DNA from: Arsenophonus fragariae
GTDB lineage: Bacteria; Pseudomonadota; Gammaproteobacteria; Enterobacterales; Enterobacteriaceae
NCBI GenBank assembly: GCA_047291315.1
Contig: JBDPYZ010000034.1
Location: 1-21,239, forward strand
Length of the DNA stretch: 21,239 nucleotides
Direction of reading: 5' to 3'
Part shown: in pieces, positions 7,452-16,885 of the stretch
Layout: the number at the start of each line of letters is the position of its first letter
Numbering within the stretch: position 1 is the stretch's first letter
Program-made: the position numbers and the translations under genes
Notes under the pieces: generated by a model
Database searches by the model: none
What the model saw: the letters and a program-made list of their open reading frames with translations, nothing else
Told to the model about the DNA's origin: nothing

Positions 7452-8981
7452 ATGCCATTAAGAAAACCTTCAGCATCGAGACCGATAGAAATTGCTGCTA
7501 TTGATCTTGGCTCTAATAGCTTTCATATGATTATCGCGCGAATTGTTAATGGCGCCCTACAAATTTTAACTCGTATTAAAAAACGAGTTCATCTGGCTGA
7601 TGGCTTAGATGAGCATAACAAATTAAGCGAAAAATCAATTCAACGAGCCTTAACGTGCTTAGTGCTTTTTGCCGAACGTTTACAAGGTTTTGCCGCTGCT
7701 AATGTCTGCATTGTTGGAACTCATGCCCTACGAGAAGCGGTTAATATCAAAGAGTTTCTGCAACGCGCTAGAGCCATTATACCCTATCCAATTGAAATTA
7801 TTTCAGGCCAAGAAGAAGCGCGACTTATTTTTATGGGTGTCGAACATACGCAGCCAGAAAAAGGCCGCAAGTTGGTGATTGATGTTGGGGGTGGTTCAAT
7901 GGAAGTTATTATTGGTGAAGATTTTAAACCTTTATTAATGGAAAGTCGTAAAATGGGATGCATCAGTTATGCCCGCCAATTTTTTGTCAATAATATAATT
8001 AATGAAACCAATTTTGAGCACGCCTATTTTGCTAGCCGGCAAAAACTAGAAAATCTTGCTCACCAATATCAAATGAAAGGTTGGGATTATGCTTTTGGCA
8101 CCTCAGGAACCATAAAAGCAATCCATGAAGTGCTTTGTCAGCTAGGTGACTCAGATGGCATCATCACCCCAAAGCGCTTAGTTAAGCTAAAAAAATTAGT
8201 ACTAAAGTATAAAAATTTTAAATCACTCGATCTACCCGGCTTATCGGCAGAGCGTACTCACGTTTTTGTTCCGGGATTGGCCATTTTATGTGGTATATTT
8301 GATTCTCTACAAATTAAACAATTATCTCTGTCTGACGGCGCTTTACGTGAAGGCGTTCTCTATGAAATGGAAGGACGTTTTCGTCATCAAGACATTCGCC
8401 AGCGTACCGCATTAAGTTTAGCTAAACACTATAATATTGACCAAGAACAAACGCAGCGAGTATCAAAAACCATCGAGATCCTTTATCAACAATGGGCAAA
8501 ACAAAATCCTAAGTTGGCTAACCCACAATTGAAAGTGCTACTTATCTGGGCAGTTATGCTGCACGAGGTGGGATTAAATATAAATCATAATGGGTTACAC
8601 CGCCATTCTGCCTATATTTTACACAATACCAATCTTCCTGGATTTAACCAAGAGCAACAGTTATTACTGGCAACATTGGTTAGGTATCATAAAAAAAGCA
8701 TCAAGTCTGATGATATTCCTAAGTTAAATCTGTTTAAGATAAAACAATTTTTACCCATGATCCAATTATTACGGTTAGCTACACTACTTAATAATCAACG
8801 TCAATCGACAACAACGCCAAATTCACTACGTTTAAAAACAGATCAAAGTCATTGGACACTCTATTTCTCTTATCACTATTTACAGCAAAATACGTTAATG
8901 CTACTAGATTTAGAAAAAGAACAAAAATACTGGCGAGAAGTACCCGGTTGGAAATTAAAAATTAAAGAGGAATCTGCTTGA
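7452..8981 (+). CDS. ppx: Ppx, exopolyphosphatase
   Basis: Hydrolyses terminal phosphates of long-chain polyphosphate and belongs to the sugar kinase/actin/Hsp70-fold Ppx/GppA family. The product is 509 residues (E. coli 513). The N-terminal phosphate motif AIDLGSNSFHMIIARI, the catalytic-glutamate region IISGQEEARLIFMGVEHTQ, and the second phosphate loop VIDVGGGSMEVIIGE are present. The HD-like helical C-terminal domain carries MLHEVGLNINHNGLHRHSAYIL. The loop differs from the E. coli GGGSTEL by Thr to Met. It is preceded by only a 4-bp gap after ppk and a weak ribosome binding site, so translation probably depends on coupling to ppk. The last few residues of the E. coli protein are missing, which is minor. 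Otherwise the frame is intact. Confidence 0.97.
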   Translation: MPLRKPSASRPIEIAAIDLGSNSFHMIIARIVNGALQILTRIKKRVHLADGLDEHNKLSEKSIQRALTCLVLFAERLQGFAAANVCIVGTHALREAVNIKEFLQRARAIIPYPIEIISGQEEARLIFMGVEHTQPEKGRKLVIDVGGGSMEVIIGEDFKPLLMESRKMGCISYARQFFVNNIINETNFEHAYFASRQKLENLAHQYQMKGWDYAFGTSGTIKAIHEVLCQLGDSDGIITPKRLVKLKKLVLKYKNFKSLDLPGLSAERTHVFVPGLAILCGIFDSLQIKQLSLSDGALREGVLYEMEGRFRHQDIRQRTALSLAKHYNIDQEQTQRVSKTIEILYQQWAKQNPKLANPQLKVLLIWAVMLHEVGLNINHNGLHRHSAYILHNTNLPGFNQEQQLLLATLVRYHKKSIKSDDIPKLNLFKIKQFLPMIQLLRLATLLNNQRQSTTTPNSLRLKTDQSHWTLYFSYHYLQQNTLMLLDLEKEQKYWREVPGWKLKIKEESA

Positions 8982-8999
8982 TATTTTGGTATTATAAAA

Positions 9000-9028
9000 A
9001 ATTAAATTTACCAAATATAAATTTAATT
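9000..9028 (+). terminator. AT-only hairpin after ppx
   Basis: AATTAAATTT (9000-9009) pairs perfectly with AAATTTAATT (9019-9028) over 9 bases, 18 bp after the ppx stop. It has no GC pairs and no T tract, so a terminator role is weakly supported. Confidence 0.25.
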
Positions 9029-9161
9029 GCTTAATTTCTATCTGATGACTTATCTATCCTACTGATAGTAATTGTTTAAATAATGTGTGCATTTATTCAA
9101 TAAGTCTTATAAATGATAATACCTGATAATAGGTTCCGGCTATTAGTATTTAAGGATAACC

Positions 9162-10625
9162 ATGTCTCAACCAGCCTTTTCTTCGAATATTACCTCGCTT
9201 ATTAATCCACATTCACAAAAGCTGGCACAAATTAGGCAAGATATTTTAAAACTTTTCATGGATAATGAAGAGACGATTAAAATATTAGCCACCCAATATG
9301 ACAAACAACAAAGCTTATCGAGCGTAAAACATGATAAAAATATCACTCAAATTAAATCACTATTACATACCTTACATGCAGCGGATATTGCTGATCTATT
9401 AGAAATATTACCTTATGAGAAACGCTCATGGCTATGGTATTTAATTGATAATAGTATACGTGGCCAGGTATTAGTAGAAGCCTCAACCTCGGTATGGGAA
9501 AGTTTACTAAAAAACATGTCAGATAGAGAGTTGCTGCGTGCTGTTGCTAATCTATATGTTGATGAACAAGCCTATATTGCCGAATACTTACCGCGCGACA
9601 CAATGCGGCGCTTATTGACTTACCTTGATCCCAGTCTACGTAATCAGATCCGTGAAGTCTTACAATATCCTAAAGATAGTGTTGGCCAAATGATGGATTT
9701 TGAATTTATTACCGTTAGAGCTAACGTTAGCCTGAAAACCGTTCAACGTTATCTACGGCAACGTGGCAATATTCCTGAAGCAACCGATAAAATTTTTATT
9801 GTTGATATGCAAAATCGCTTACAAGGAGAATTACCATTAACGACGATTTTAACGGCATTACCAACAAAAATAGTTGCTGATGTGATGAAGACAGCTATCG
9901 TTAGTTTCTTGCCCGACGAAAAAGCGGAAGACGCAGCGAGTGCTTTTGAACGATACGATTTAATTTCAGCCGCTGTGGTTGATAATAATAGTTTATTAAT
10001 GGGACGCCTAACCGTTGAAGATATAGTCGATAATCTTAATGAAGAAAGTGATAGCAATATCAAGCGAATGGGGGGACTAAGTCCTGAAGAAGATGTTTTT
10101 GCACCCGTCGGGCAAGCAGTAAAAACTCGCTGGACTTGGCTTGCCGTTAACCTATGTACCGCTTTTATCGCCTCACGGGTAATTGGCGTTTTCGAAAATA
10201 CCATTTCACAACTTGTCGCGCTGGCAACATTAATGCCTATTGTAGCCGGCATTGGTGGCAATACTGGCAATCAAACTATCACCATGATTGTTCGGGCAAT
10301 TGCCTTGCATCAGATCCAGACTGGCAATTTCTCATTTCTATTACTAAGAGAATTAGGAGTAGCACTGATCAATGGCATTGTTTGGGGCGGGATCATGGGC
10401 ATCGTCACCTATTTGCTTTATGGTAATCTTGAGATGGGTGCTGTGATGACTTTAGCCATGATATTAAACTTAATGATGGCAGCATTAATGGGCGTCATTA
10501 TTCCATTAATTATGGTAAAACTGGGTAGAGATCCAGCCATTGGCTCAAGTGTAATGATAACCGCAATTACTGATACCGGCGGCTTCTTTATTTTCTTAGG
10601 TCTAGCAACCCTTTTTTTGATGTAA
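9162..10625 (+). CDS. mgtE: MgtE-family magnesium transporter
   Basis: Inner-membrane Mg2+ channel whose cytosolic domains gate it by Mg2+ sensing. It has 487 residues; ATG at 9162 follows AAGGA by five bases. The order fits the family: an N-terminal superhelical domain of short repeats (about 65-170, HTLHAADIADLLEILP), two CBS domains (about 175-295, with SVGQMMDF, VADVMKTAIVSFLPDE and GRLTVEDIVD), then a membrane domain of five helices (about 324-486). The pore signature is visible as MPIVAGIGGNTGNQTITMIVRAI (358-380), with further acidic residues at Asp457 in LGRDPAIGS and Asp471 in ITDTGGFF. Its place after ppx differs from E. coli and fits Proteus-like relatives (my recollection). It faces the minus-strand pentapeptide gene. 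No Mg2+ riboswitch was recognised in the 180-bp leader. Confidence 0.93.
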   Translation: MSQPAFSSNITSLINPHSQKLAQIRQDILKLFMDNEETIKILATQYDKQQSLSSVKHDKNITQIKSLLHTLHAADIADLLEILPYEKRSWLWYLIDNSIRGQVLVEASTSVWESLLKNMSDRELLRAVANLYVDEQAYIAEYLPRDTMRRLLTYLDPSLRNQIREVLQYPKDSVGQMMDFEFITVRANVSLKTVQRYLRQRGNIPEATDKIFIVDMQNRLQGELPLTTILTALPTKIVADVMKTAIVSFLPDEKAEDAASAFERYDLISAAVVDNNSLLMGRLTVEDIVDNLNEESDSNIKRMGGLSPEEDVFAPVGQAVKTRWTWLAVNLCTAFIASRVIGVFENTISQLVALATLMPIVAGIGGNTGNQTITMIVRAIALHQIQTGNFSFLLLRELGVALINGIVWGGIMGIVTYLLYGNLEMGAVMTLAMILNLMMAALMGVIIPLIMVKLGRDPAIGSSVMITAITDTGGFFIFLGLATLFLM

Positions 10626-10658
10626 TTTATATTCTATGATCACAATATTAGAATAGTG

Positions 10659-11301
10659 CTAAAAACTCACGTGATTAAACAGGATATTTATATTGAGCGT
10701 ATTTAGCTTAGCGCAAATTAAATTAACATTAAGTTGGTCCCCCTGCAACATAACGCTATTTAAGGTAGCATTATATAAATTTGCTCCGTCTAAATTAGCT
10801 TTACTCAGATCAATGTTGGTTAAATTGCTTGTTTGCAGATCAGCTTTTACTAACTTAGCACTTATCAAAATCGCGTTAGTTAAAATAGCTCCACGCAGAT
10901 TAGTCTTCTTCAAACAACTATTACTCAAATCAGCGCCACTCAAGTTAACATCTTGCCAGGTGAGAGTGAGTCAATGTTGCTATATTTAACTTAACATTTG
11001 CTAAATTAGCCTGATTCAAAACAGCATCAGTGAGTTTTGCATATTTCAGCGTGGCATTTTGCAAATTAGCGTTTACCAAATAAGATTGACTCAAACATGT
11101 TCTATTTAAATTAGCCTTCTCCAATTTAGCATGATTTAATGACACACTTCGAAAATTGGCACCACTTAAATAGATTCCGTTTAGATTAACCTTACTTAAA
11201 TCCGGTTTAGCATCAACCAATCGCTCCTTAATCAATCTGTCTATAATATTATGTTTTTGCTGTTGCAAATCTATTTTGTCACCAACACTACAATCACTCA
11301 A
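10659..11301 (-). pseudogene. Pentapeptide-repeat protein gene split by a frameshift
   Basis: Two adjacent minus-strand frames (11301-10945 and 10943-10659) both encode runs of the pentapeptide repeat A(N/D)LXX, for example ANLNRTCL, ANLQNATL, AKLTDAVL in the first and ADLSNSCL, TNLRGAIL, ANLDGANL in the second. Together they would give about 210 residues of right-handed beta-helix. The first frame closes with THSHLARC-stop, and the repeat resumes in another frame as WQDVNLSGADLSN, so the break lies at about 10945-10966. The only start for the first frame is a TTG at 11299-11301 with a weak AAGG upstream, so the 5' end may also be lost. Related proteins include secreted effectors of the PipB type, but a specific function cannot be assigned. 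The gene converges on mgtE. Confidence 0.8.
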
Positions 11302-11731
11302 GATTGATTGCCTTAAAATCCGCTAACTCAGATAGCGGCTCCGCCGATTCATTAGACGCGAGAAAGACAGAATTAATTCTGTTAGAAGAGGATATTCGCA
11401 TAATCATCCTTGATTAATTTATAATGAAAAAATGGTAATATATTAGTGATTCATGGAATATGATTGTAAAAAACCACTATTTAATTACCATTAATAATTT
11501 TTTCTGTTACTGAACATTGATCGAGACGGCGGTGATAAACATTTTTGCTGATTATAAATATCTTAAACATATATACCATTTAGCTAATTTATGCTTATCT
11601 CTCACTGAGAGACGCAATTTTCACATTTCCTCCATTTTTTATGTTAAATAGTCGCTAAATTATATTGTGTAAAATAATTTACTTAATCAAAACTAATCGG
11701 TTACTGACTGCACAACAAGAATGCTAATGAC
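11302..11731. other. Gene-free region upstream of the mdtA remnant
   Basis: About 430 bp without a coding frame. It holds a small inverted repeat CCGCTA/TAGCGG (11320-11338) without a T tract, and a BaeR-box-like sequence at 11625-11642. It should contain the promoters of both the pentapeptide gene (leftwards) and the former mdt operon (rightwards). Confidence 0.5.
11625..11642 (+). promoter_or_regulatory. Possible relic BaeR box of the mdt operon
   Basis: ATTTCCTCCAT followed by a T-rich run matches 9 of the first 11 positions of the E. coli BaeR box as I recall it (TTTTTCTCCATDATTGGC); the second half is poorer. It is about 90 bp before the mdtA remnant, and a TATATT hexamer lies 18 bp downstream (11661-11666). 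Because baeR itself is broken here, the site would be without a regulator from this locus. Confidence 0.35.
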
Positions 11732-12788
11732 ATGATGGACAATAATAATCCTTCGCCGAAAAATTGTCATATCTGCTATTGTTTTTTTTATCCCTTAGCG
11801 AGATGTTTGTATGGCGTTATTTTCATCCGCAAACCACTACGTCAGGTTTCTTATCCACAACGCAATCATCAACCCAAACCTCAACTAAATCGCGTAAAAT
11901 GCCACCGCGGCCGGAGCAGGCTGCATTATCAGTGCGACAAAGCATTCCTCACATACAGATCTCCTTATATACAGTGCAAACCGCAAATACCGTAACTGTA
12001 ACTAGCTGTGTGCAAGGACAATTAATCGCACTTTATTTTATCGAAGGACAAGCGGTTAAAGCAGGTGATTTATTAGCCGAAATAGATCCGCAGCCATTTT
12101 AGATCTCACTGGCACAAGCAGAAGGCAGTGTTAAAATCAATCAGGCGGCAATTAGTAACGCTAAACTGCAACTGACTTATAGAAGGATTACTGCTCCTAT
12201 TGCCAGGCGTATTGGTTTAAAACAGGTTGATACTAGTAATTATATTGCTGGCGGTTCAACTTCACCAATCGTTATCATCGCTCAAACAACTCCTATTGAC
12301 ACCGTTTTTTCGCTGACTGAGGCAGATATTCCGTTGATCAAAATAGCTCCACAGCAAAACAATAAAATTCCAGTATTCGCATGGAATCGTAATAATAGCG
12401 TCCAAATTGCAGCCGGTTATCTATTAAGTACCTATAGAAAGATAGATAGCACAACTGGCACATTAAAAATGAAGGCGCGCTTTTCCAACCAGGATAATAG
12501 GCTTTTTTCCAACCAATTTATCAATATTCATATTCAAGTTAATATGCTAAAAAATGTAGTGGTGATCCCAATTTCCACCTTACAAATGGATAGTATTGGC
12601 CACTTTGTTTGGACACTGTATAAAATAATATTGTTAATAAACATAAAGTTACTATTGGCTTGCAAGACGATCATAAGACCATTATTAACAGTGTATTAGA
12701 CGCTGGCGTTCGGGTTGTTCTCGATGGTGTTGATCGGCTAGTTGGTGGGCTAAAAGTTGAACTTCTTTTACCCCCAACAATCAATTAA
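11732..12788 (+). pseudogene. mdtA: mdtA pseudogene (periplasmic adaptor of the MdtABC efflux pump)
   Basis: MdtA is the membrane-fusion (HlyD-like) adaptor linking the RND pump MdtBC to TolC. Recognisable blocks are ANTVTVTSCVQGQLIALYFIEGQAVKAGDLLAEIDPQPF, RRITAPIARRIGLKQVDTSN, TTGTLKMKARFSNQDNRLFSNQF and VVIPISTLQMDSIGHFVW, all aligned with E. coli MdtA. Lesions: a frame change near 11759 at the N-terminal membrane anchor; a TAG at 12100-12102; and an in-frame loss of about 45 codons after SLAQAEG, removing nearly all of the alpha-helical hairpin. A frameshift at about 12620-12670 follows, after which the end (AGVRVVLDGVDRLVGGLKVEL) is readable to TAA at 12786-12788. The start is uncertain; ATG at 11732 or 11735 is the best guess. 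It cannot make a functional adaptor. Confidence 0.93.
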
Positions 12789-12819
12789 CTTCCTATACTA
12801 ATATGATGGAAAAATCTTA

Positions 12820-13393
12820 ATGCAGTTTGAGACTCCGGTAAAAAGTAGCGGTCCATCACGGTTATTTATTCTACGCCCCATAGCAACCACGTTATTTATG
12901 GTTGGCATTTTATTAGCTAGGTATTATTGGTTACCATTTTACCAGTTTCTGCCTTGCCACAATTTGATTATCCTACTATTCAAGTGGTCACCCTTTACCC
13001 TAGTAGCTAGCCCTGATGTAATGACATAAGCACTTACCGCCCCTTTAGAACGCCAATTGGGGCAAATGTCAGGACTAAAGCAGATGTTTTCCAAAATATG
13101 GGTGGCTCTTCGATGATTACATTAACCTTTTTCAACTGTCATTAGCACTGGATATTGCTGAGCAAGAAGTGCAAACGGCCAGTAGTTTATTACCCAAAGA
13201 TCTGCACTATTCGCCCGAATATAGCAAAGTTAATCCGGCCGATCCACCAATTTTAACCTTAGCGGTGACCACCAATACCCTGCCAATAGCCCAATTGCAA
13301 GACATGGTTGAAACCCGGGTAGCGCAAGAAATCTCTCCGGTTGATGGCGTTGGATTATTCACCTTCGCCGGCGGGCAACAGCCAGCAGTACGT
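12820..13393 (+). pseudogene. mdtB: 5' part of mdtB (RND efflux pump subunit), fused to mdtC
   Basis: MdtB is one of the two inner-membrane RND subunits of the MdtBC multidrug/bile-salt pump. The start ATG at 12820 is followed by GPSRLFILRPIATTLFMVGILLA, the first membrane helix as in E. coli MdtB. An extra base at about 12920 shifts the frame. The following sequence (ALPQFDYPTIQVVTLYP, APLERQLGQMSGLKQM) is readable in pieces with stop codons. The frame at 13169-13393 gives YSKVNPADPPILTLAVT and DMVETRVAQEIS, which are MdtB-specific. At the PAVR codons (13382-13393) the similarity changes from MdtB to MdtC. Roughly the last four fifths of mdtB are missing. It is beyond repair. Confidence 0.9.
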
Positions 13394-15626
13394 ATTGAAA
13401 TCAATCCTACTATACTATTTATCAAGAGATTTCCCTTAAGGCAGTAAGAAAAGCGGTTAATGATGCTAATGTTCGTCGCCCACAAGGCTACCTTCATGAT
13501 GAACAATCACGCTGGCAAATAAAAACCAATGATGAATTAAAAACCGTTGCCGATTATCAACCAATTATTATTCATTTGCATAATAACTCTGTGGTTAGAC
13601 TACAGGGTGTTACCAATAATATCAAAGACTCGGTATAAGACATTCGCACCGCCGGTTTGGCTACTGGCAAACCTACCATTATTTTAGTCATTCGCCGAGA
13701 AGCCGGTGCCAATATCATCGCTACCGGCGATCGTATTCGTGCTGAGCTGCCTAAATTCAGAAAAATGTTACCTATAAATATTAATTTAAGCATTGCCCAA
13801 GGTAGAGCCACAACAATTCGAGCCTCCCTGACTGAAGTTGAGCAAATATTAACGATTGCTATTGGTTTAGTGATCTTGATGGTTTTCCTATTCTTACGCT
13901 CTGGCCGAGCAACAATTATCCCCGTGTAGTACCCGTTTCGCTTATTGGTAGCTTTTCAGCTATATATTTATGTGGGTTTAGCCTTAATAATTTATCGCTG
14001 ATGGCATTAACGGTCGCGACAGGTTTCGTCGTCGACGATGCAATTGTGGTGATTGAGAACATTATGCGCCACATAGAAAACGGTTTAGCACCACACAAAG
14101 TTGCAATTATCGGTGTCAGTGAGATTGGTTTTACCGTATTGTCGATGAGTATTTCTTTAATAGCCATCTTTTCCATGAATTTGCCATTACCTTAGCCACA
14201 GCAATTTTGATCTCATTATTTGTTTCACTTACTCTTACCCCCATGATGTGTACTTATCTATAAAAAAAGAAAAAAACATAGTACATACAAGATAAGCGGC
14301 ATTGGTCGGCTATTATTAAAAATACAAAAAAGTTACGCCGTCACATTAAATTGGACCCTTGTTCACCAGCGTAATGTGTTATTAGTTTTGCTCTCGACTA
14401 TCGGTTTAAACATTTATCTTTATATCAGTATCCCAAAACATTCTTTCCCGAACAGAATACTGGCCGATTACTAAGCTATCTGCGCGCCGATCAAAGTATC
14501 TCTTTTCAAGCTATAAAAACCAAAATGATGAGTTTTATGACCCAATTAGATCAGGATCCTAACATTGACAATGTGACGGCTTTTACTGGCGAAAGCAGAA
14601 TCAATAGTGGTTTTATGTTTATCTCTTTAAAACCCCTTAGCCAGCTTAAAGAAACGGCAAATCAAATTGTCCAGCTTCTCAGAACTGAACTGCCTAATGA
14701 GCCGAGCGCTAACTTATTTCTTATACCGGCACAGGATATTCGGGCCGGTGGGCGTCAGGCTACTGCCAGTTATCAATTTTACTCTACTTGCTGATAATCT
14801 AAATGAATTACGCCAGTCGGAACCACAAGTTCGTCAAGCACTGGCTGAGCTACCACAACTATCCGACGTTAATTCTGACAAAGAGAACAAAGGCCCAGAA
14901 ATGTCCATAACCTATAATCGTGACAGAATGAGACAATTAGGGATTAATGTAAAAAAAACGAACAATTTACTTAATGATTCATACGGTCAGAGACAAATAT
15001 CAACTATTTATCAACCAATGAACCAATATAAAGTTGTTATGGTAGTGGCACCTGAATATACTCAATATGCCAGTGCATTAAAAAAAATGTTTGTTATTAA
15101 TAAACACTCCAAAGCAATTCCGCTCTCCTTTTTTACCAAATGGCCACCCGCTAATGTCCCGTTGAGTGTTAATCATCAAGGATGATCTGCCTCGTCAACG
15201 GATTTCTTCCAATCTTAACACTTAATGATGTCATTGATGCAATAGAATTGACCATGATCCAATTAAGCGTGCCACCTACTGTGCGTAGTATATTCTCTGG
15301 TACAGCTAAAATATTTAAAGAAACCTTAAAAAGCCAATTATTCCTGATTATTGCTGCCATAGGTGCAGTGTACCTTGTTCTTGGTATCCTTAAAGCTATA
15401 TACATCCATTAACCATTATTATGGTGGATTTTGAAATTCAGGCACAAAGGCAAGGTCTGCTTAGCGCACATAATACCATACCAGCTTATTACATTTTCGC
15501 ACCATATTAATGACAAGCATAGCGGCGATTTTTGGCATGCCATCTCTGACAAGAGGTAATGGTGATGGCGATGAATTACGCCAACCCTTAGGAATAACAA
15601 TTATTGGCTGCTTAATTGTTAGTTAA
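13394..15626 (+). pseudogene. mdtC: mdtC pseudogene, 5' part replaced by mdtB
   Basis: MdtC is the second RND subunit. Starting at NPTILF / YQEISLKAVRKAVNDANVRRPQG the translation follows E. coli MdtC (ANVRKPQG, WQIQTNDELKT, TIRASLEEVEQ). It continues with FLFLRSGRATIIP, MALTVATGFVVDDAIVVIEN, GFTVLSMSISLIA, SLTLTPMMC, NVTAFTGESRINSG, LFLIPAQDIRAGGRQ, FGQRQ-like YGQRQISTIYQPMNQYKVVM and DGDELRQPLGITI. Lesions include TAA at 13636-13638, a frame break at 13927, and a deletion of about 14 codons between IAIF and EFAI (about 14170). There are also a TAA at 14261-14263, several frameshifts between 14400 and 15200, and a loss of about 45 codons between LTI and IMVDF (about 15418). It ends at TAA 15624-15626, about 25 codons short of the normal C terminus. 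Confidence 0.9.
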
Positions 15627-15653
15627 ATATTAACACTTTAACTAAGACAAACA

Positions 15654-16885
15654 AATGAATTACGTACCAGCCTAATTGCTCAAGCATTGACTGAACAATA
15701 CCAGCAAACCGGTAATTGGCCATTTTTGCAACATAATGGCCGCGCAACAACCAGGATCATTAATACCCTGAAACAAGAAAATGATCTGCCGACACAATCT
15801 TCAGCAAAAGCTCGTGTACTAAAGTTTGGATTGTTGATCGTAATATGGCCAGACTTTCAAGTCGTGGAAAATTATCGACTACCAGCGAAGATATTATTTA
15901 AAAGCCGATCAGGTATCATAACCAGATCGTGGGTTAAGTTATTAGTAATACAGCCGATAAAATTAGTCGTCAAGCTGATATTAACTTTGACCGTCAAAAC
16001 ATATCACTAGTTCTCTGGTAACCATGTTCTCACTAGCACTGATAACCACTATTCTACTGGCCAGAAACTTTCTTAAACCGATCAAACATATTCTTGAAGG
16101 CAGTCATCAACTTACCACCGGTAATTTTGCCGTTCGTATGCGGATCTCGAGCCCAGATGAACTAGGCCAATTAGCTAAATATTTTAACCCGTTAGCCTTA
16201 ACATTAGAAAAAAATGAACATATGCAGCGGGGTTATATGGCAGATCTATCTCACAAGTTACACACACCATTAGCCTATTATGTGGTAAGCTCGAAGCAAT
16301 TCAGGATGGTGTCCGGCCGCTTCCAGTCACAACATTACATTCTTTTTTAGCTTAAACGAATAGATTAATTAAACTTGTCAATCACTTACATCAGTTATCC
16401 TGTATGATCCTGTTTCGTTAGTTTATCGAATTTAGTACAACAAATTGGGGTAACTATCAGTAGTTACCGTGGCAGATTTTCTGATACTTTAAATATTACT
16501 CTGCCTAGTGTGGTAACTTTAAATGCTGATCCTGATCGTTTAGCCTAACTATGGCATAATTCACTGGAAAATCGCTTACGTTATACTAGCTTACCAGGCT
16601 CACTGACTATCCAAGGTTATGTTTCTCAACAGCGTTTTTATCTCATTTGGCAAGATGGTGCACCAGGCTTATTAGTACATCAATATCCCTTTATTTTGCT
16701 AGTTTTTTATCGAGTAGAAAGCTCTCGTAATCACTCCAGTAGAGGTTCAGGACTTGGCTTAGCCATTTGCTATAATATCGTTAAGACTATGGCGGAAAAA
16801 TTATCGCTTCAGCCTCCTCTTTAGGTGGCGTAAAATTAGCATAGAATTACCGTTAGATAATAACCATAAAAGCCAAAATGTATGA
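15654..16885 (+). pseudogene. baeS: baeS pseudogene (envelope-stress sensor histidine kinase)
   Basis: BaeS senses envelope damage and phosphorylates BaeR. The remnant starts at about residue 45 of E. coli BaeS (NELRTSLIAQALTEQYQQTGNWPFL); the start codon and first membrane helix are missing, and mdtD, which lies between mdtC and baeS in E. coli, is absent altogether. Readable blocks are the second membrane helix and HAMP domain (LLARNFLKPIKHILEGSHQLTTGNF) and the H-box region (MADLSHKLHTP). The conserved HELRTP is degraded to HKLHTP, although the phospho-accepting His remains. There follow LEAIQDGVRP in another frame, the N-box (LENRLRYTSLPGSL) and the G-box (SSRGSGLGLAICYNIV). Several stops and frameshifts interrupt it. 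Its TGA still overlaps the baeR ATG (ATGA, 16882-16885). Confidence 0.92.

Noticed and set aside
9029..9161. Mg2+-sensing riboswitch (M-box) in the mgtE leader
   Set aside because: The leader is short and AT-rich and shows none of the M-box conserved segments I know; an Infernal search would be decisive.
9749..10270. 173-codon minus-strand frame inside mgtE
   Set aside because: Antisense to an intact, well-supported MgtE coding region.
10693..10989. 98-codon plus-strand frame with repeated LVK/LALI pattern
   Set aside because: It is the complement of pentapeptide repeats; its periodicity comes from the minus-strand repeats.
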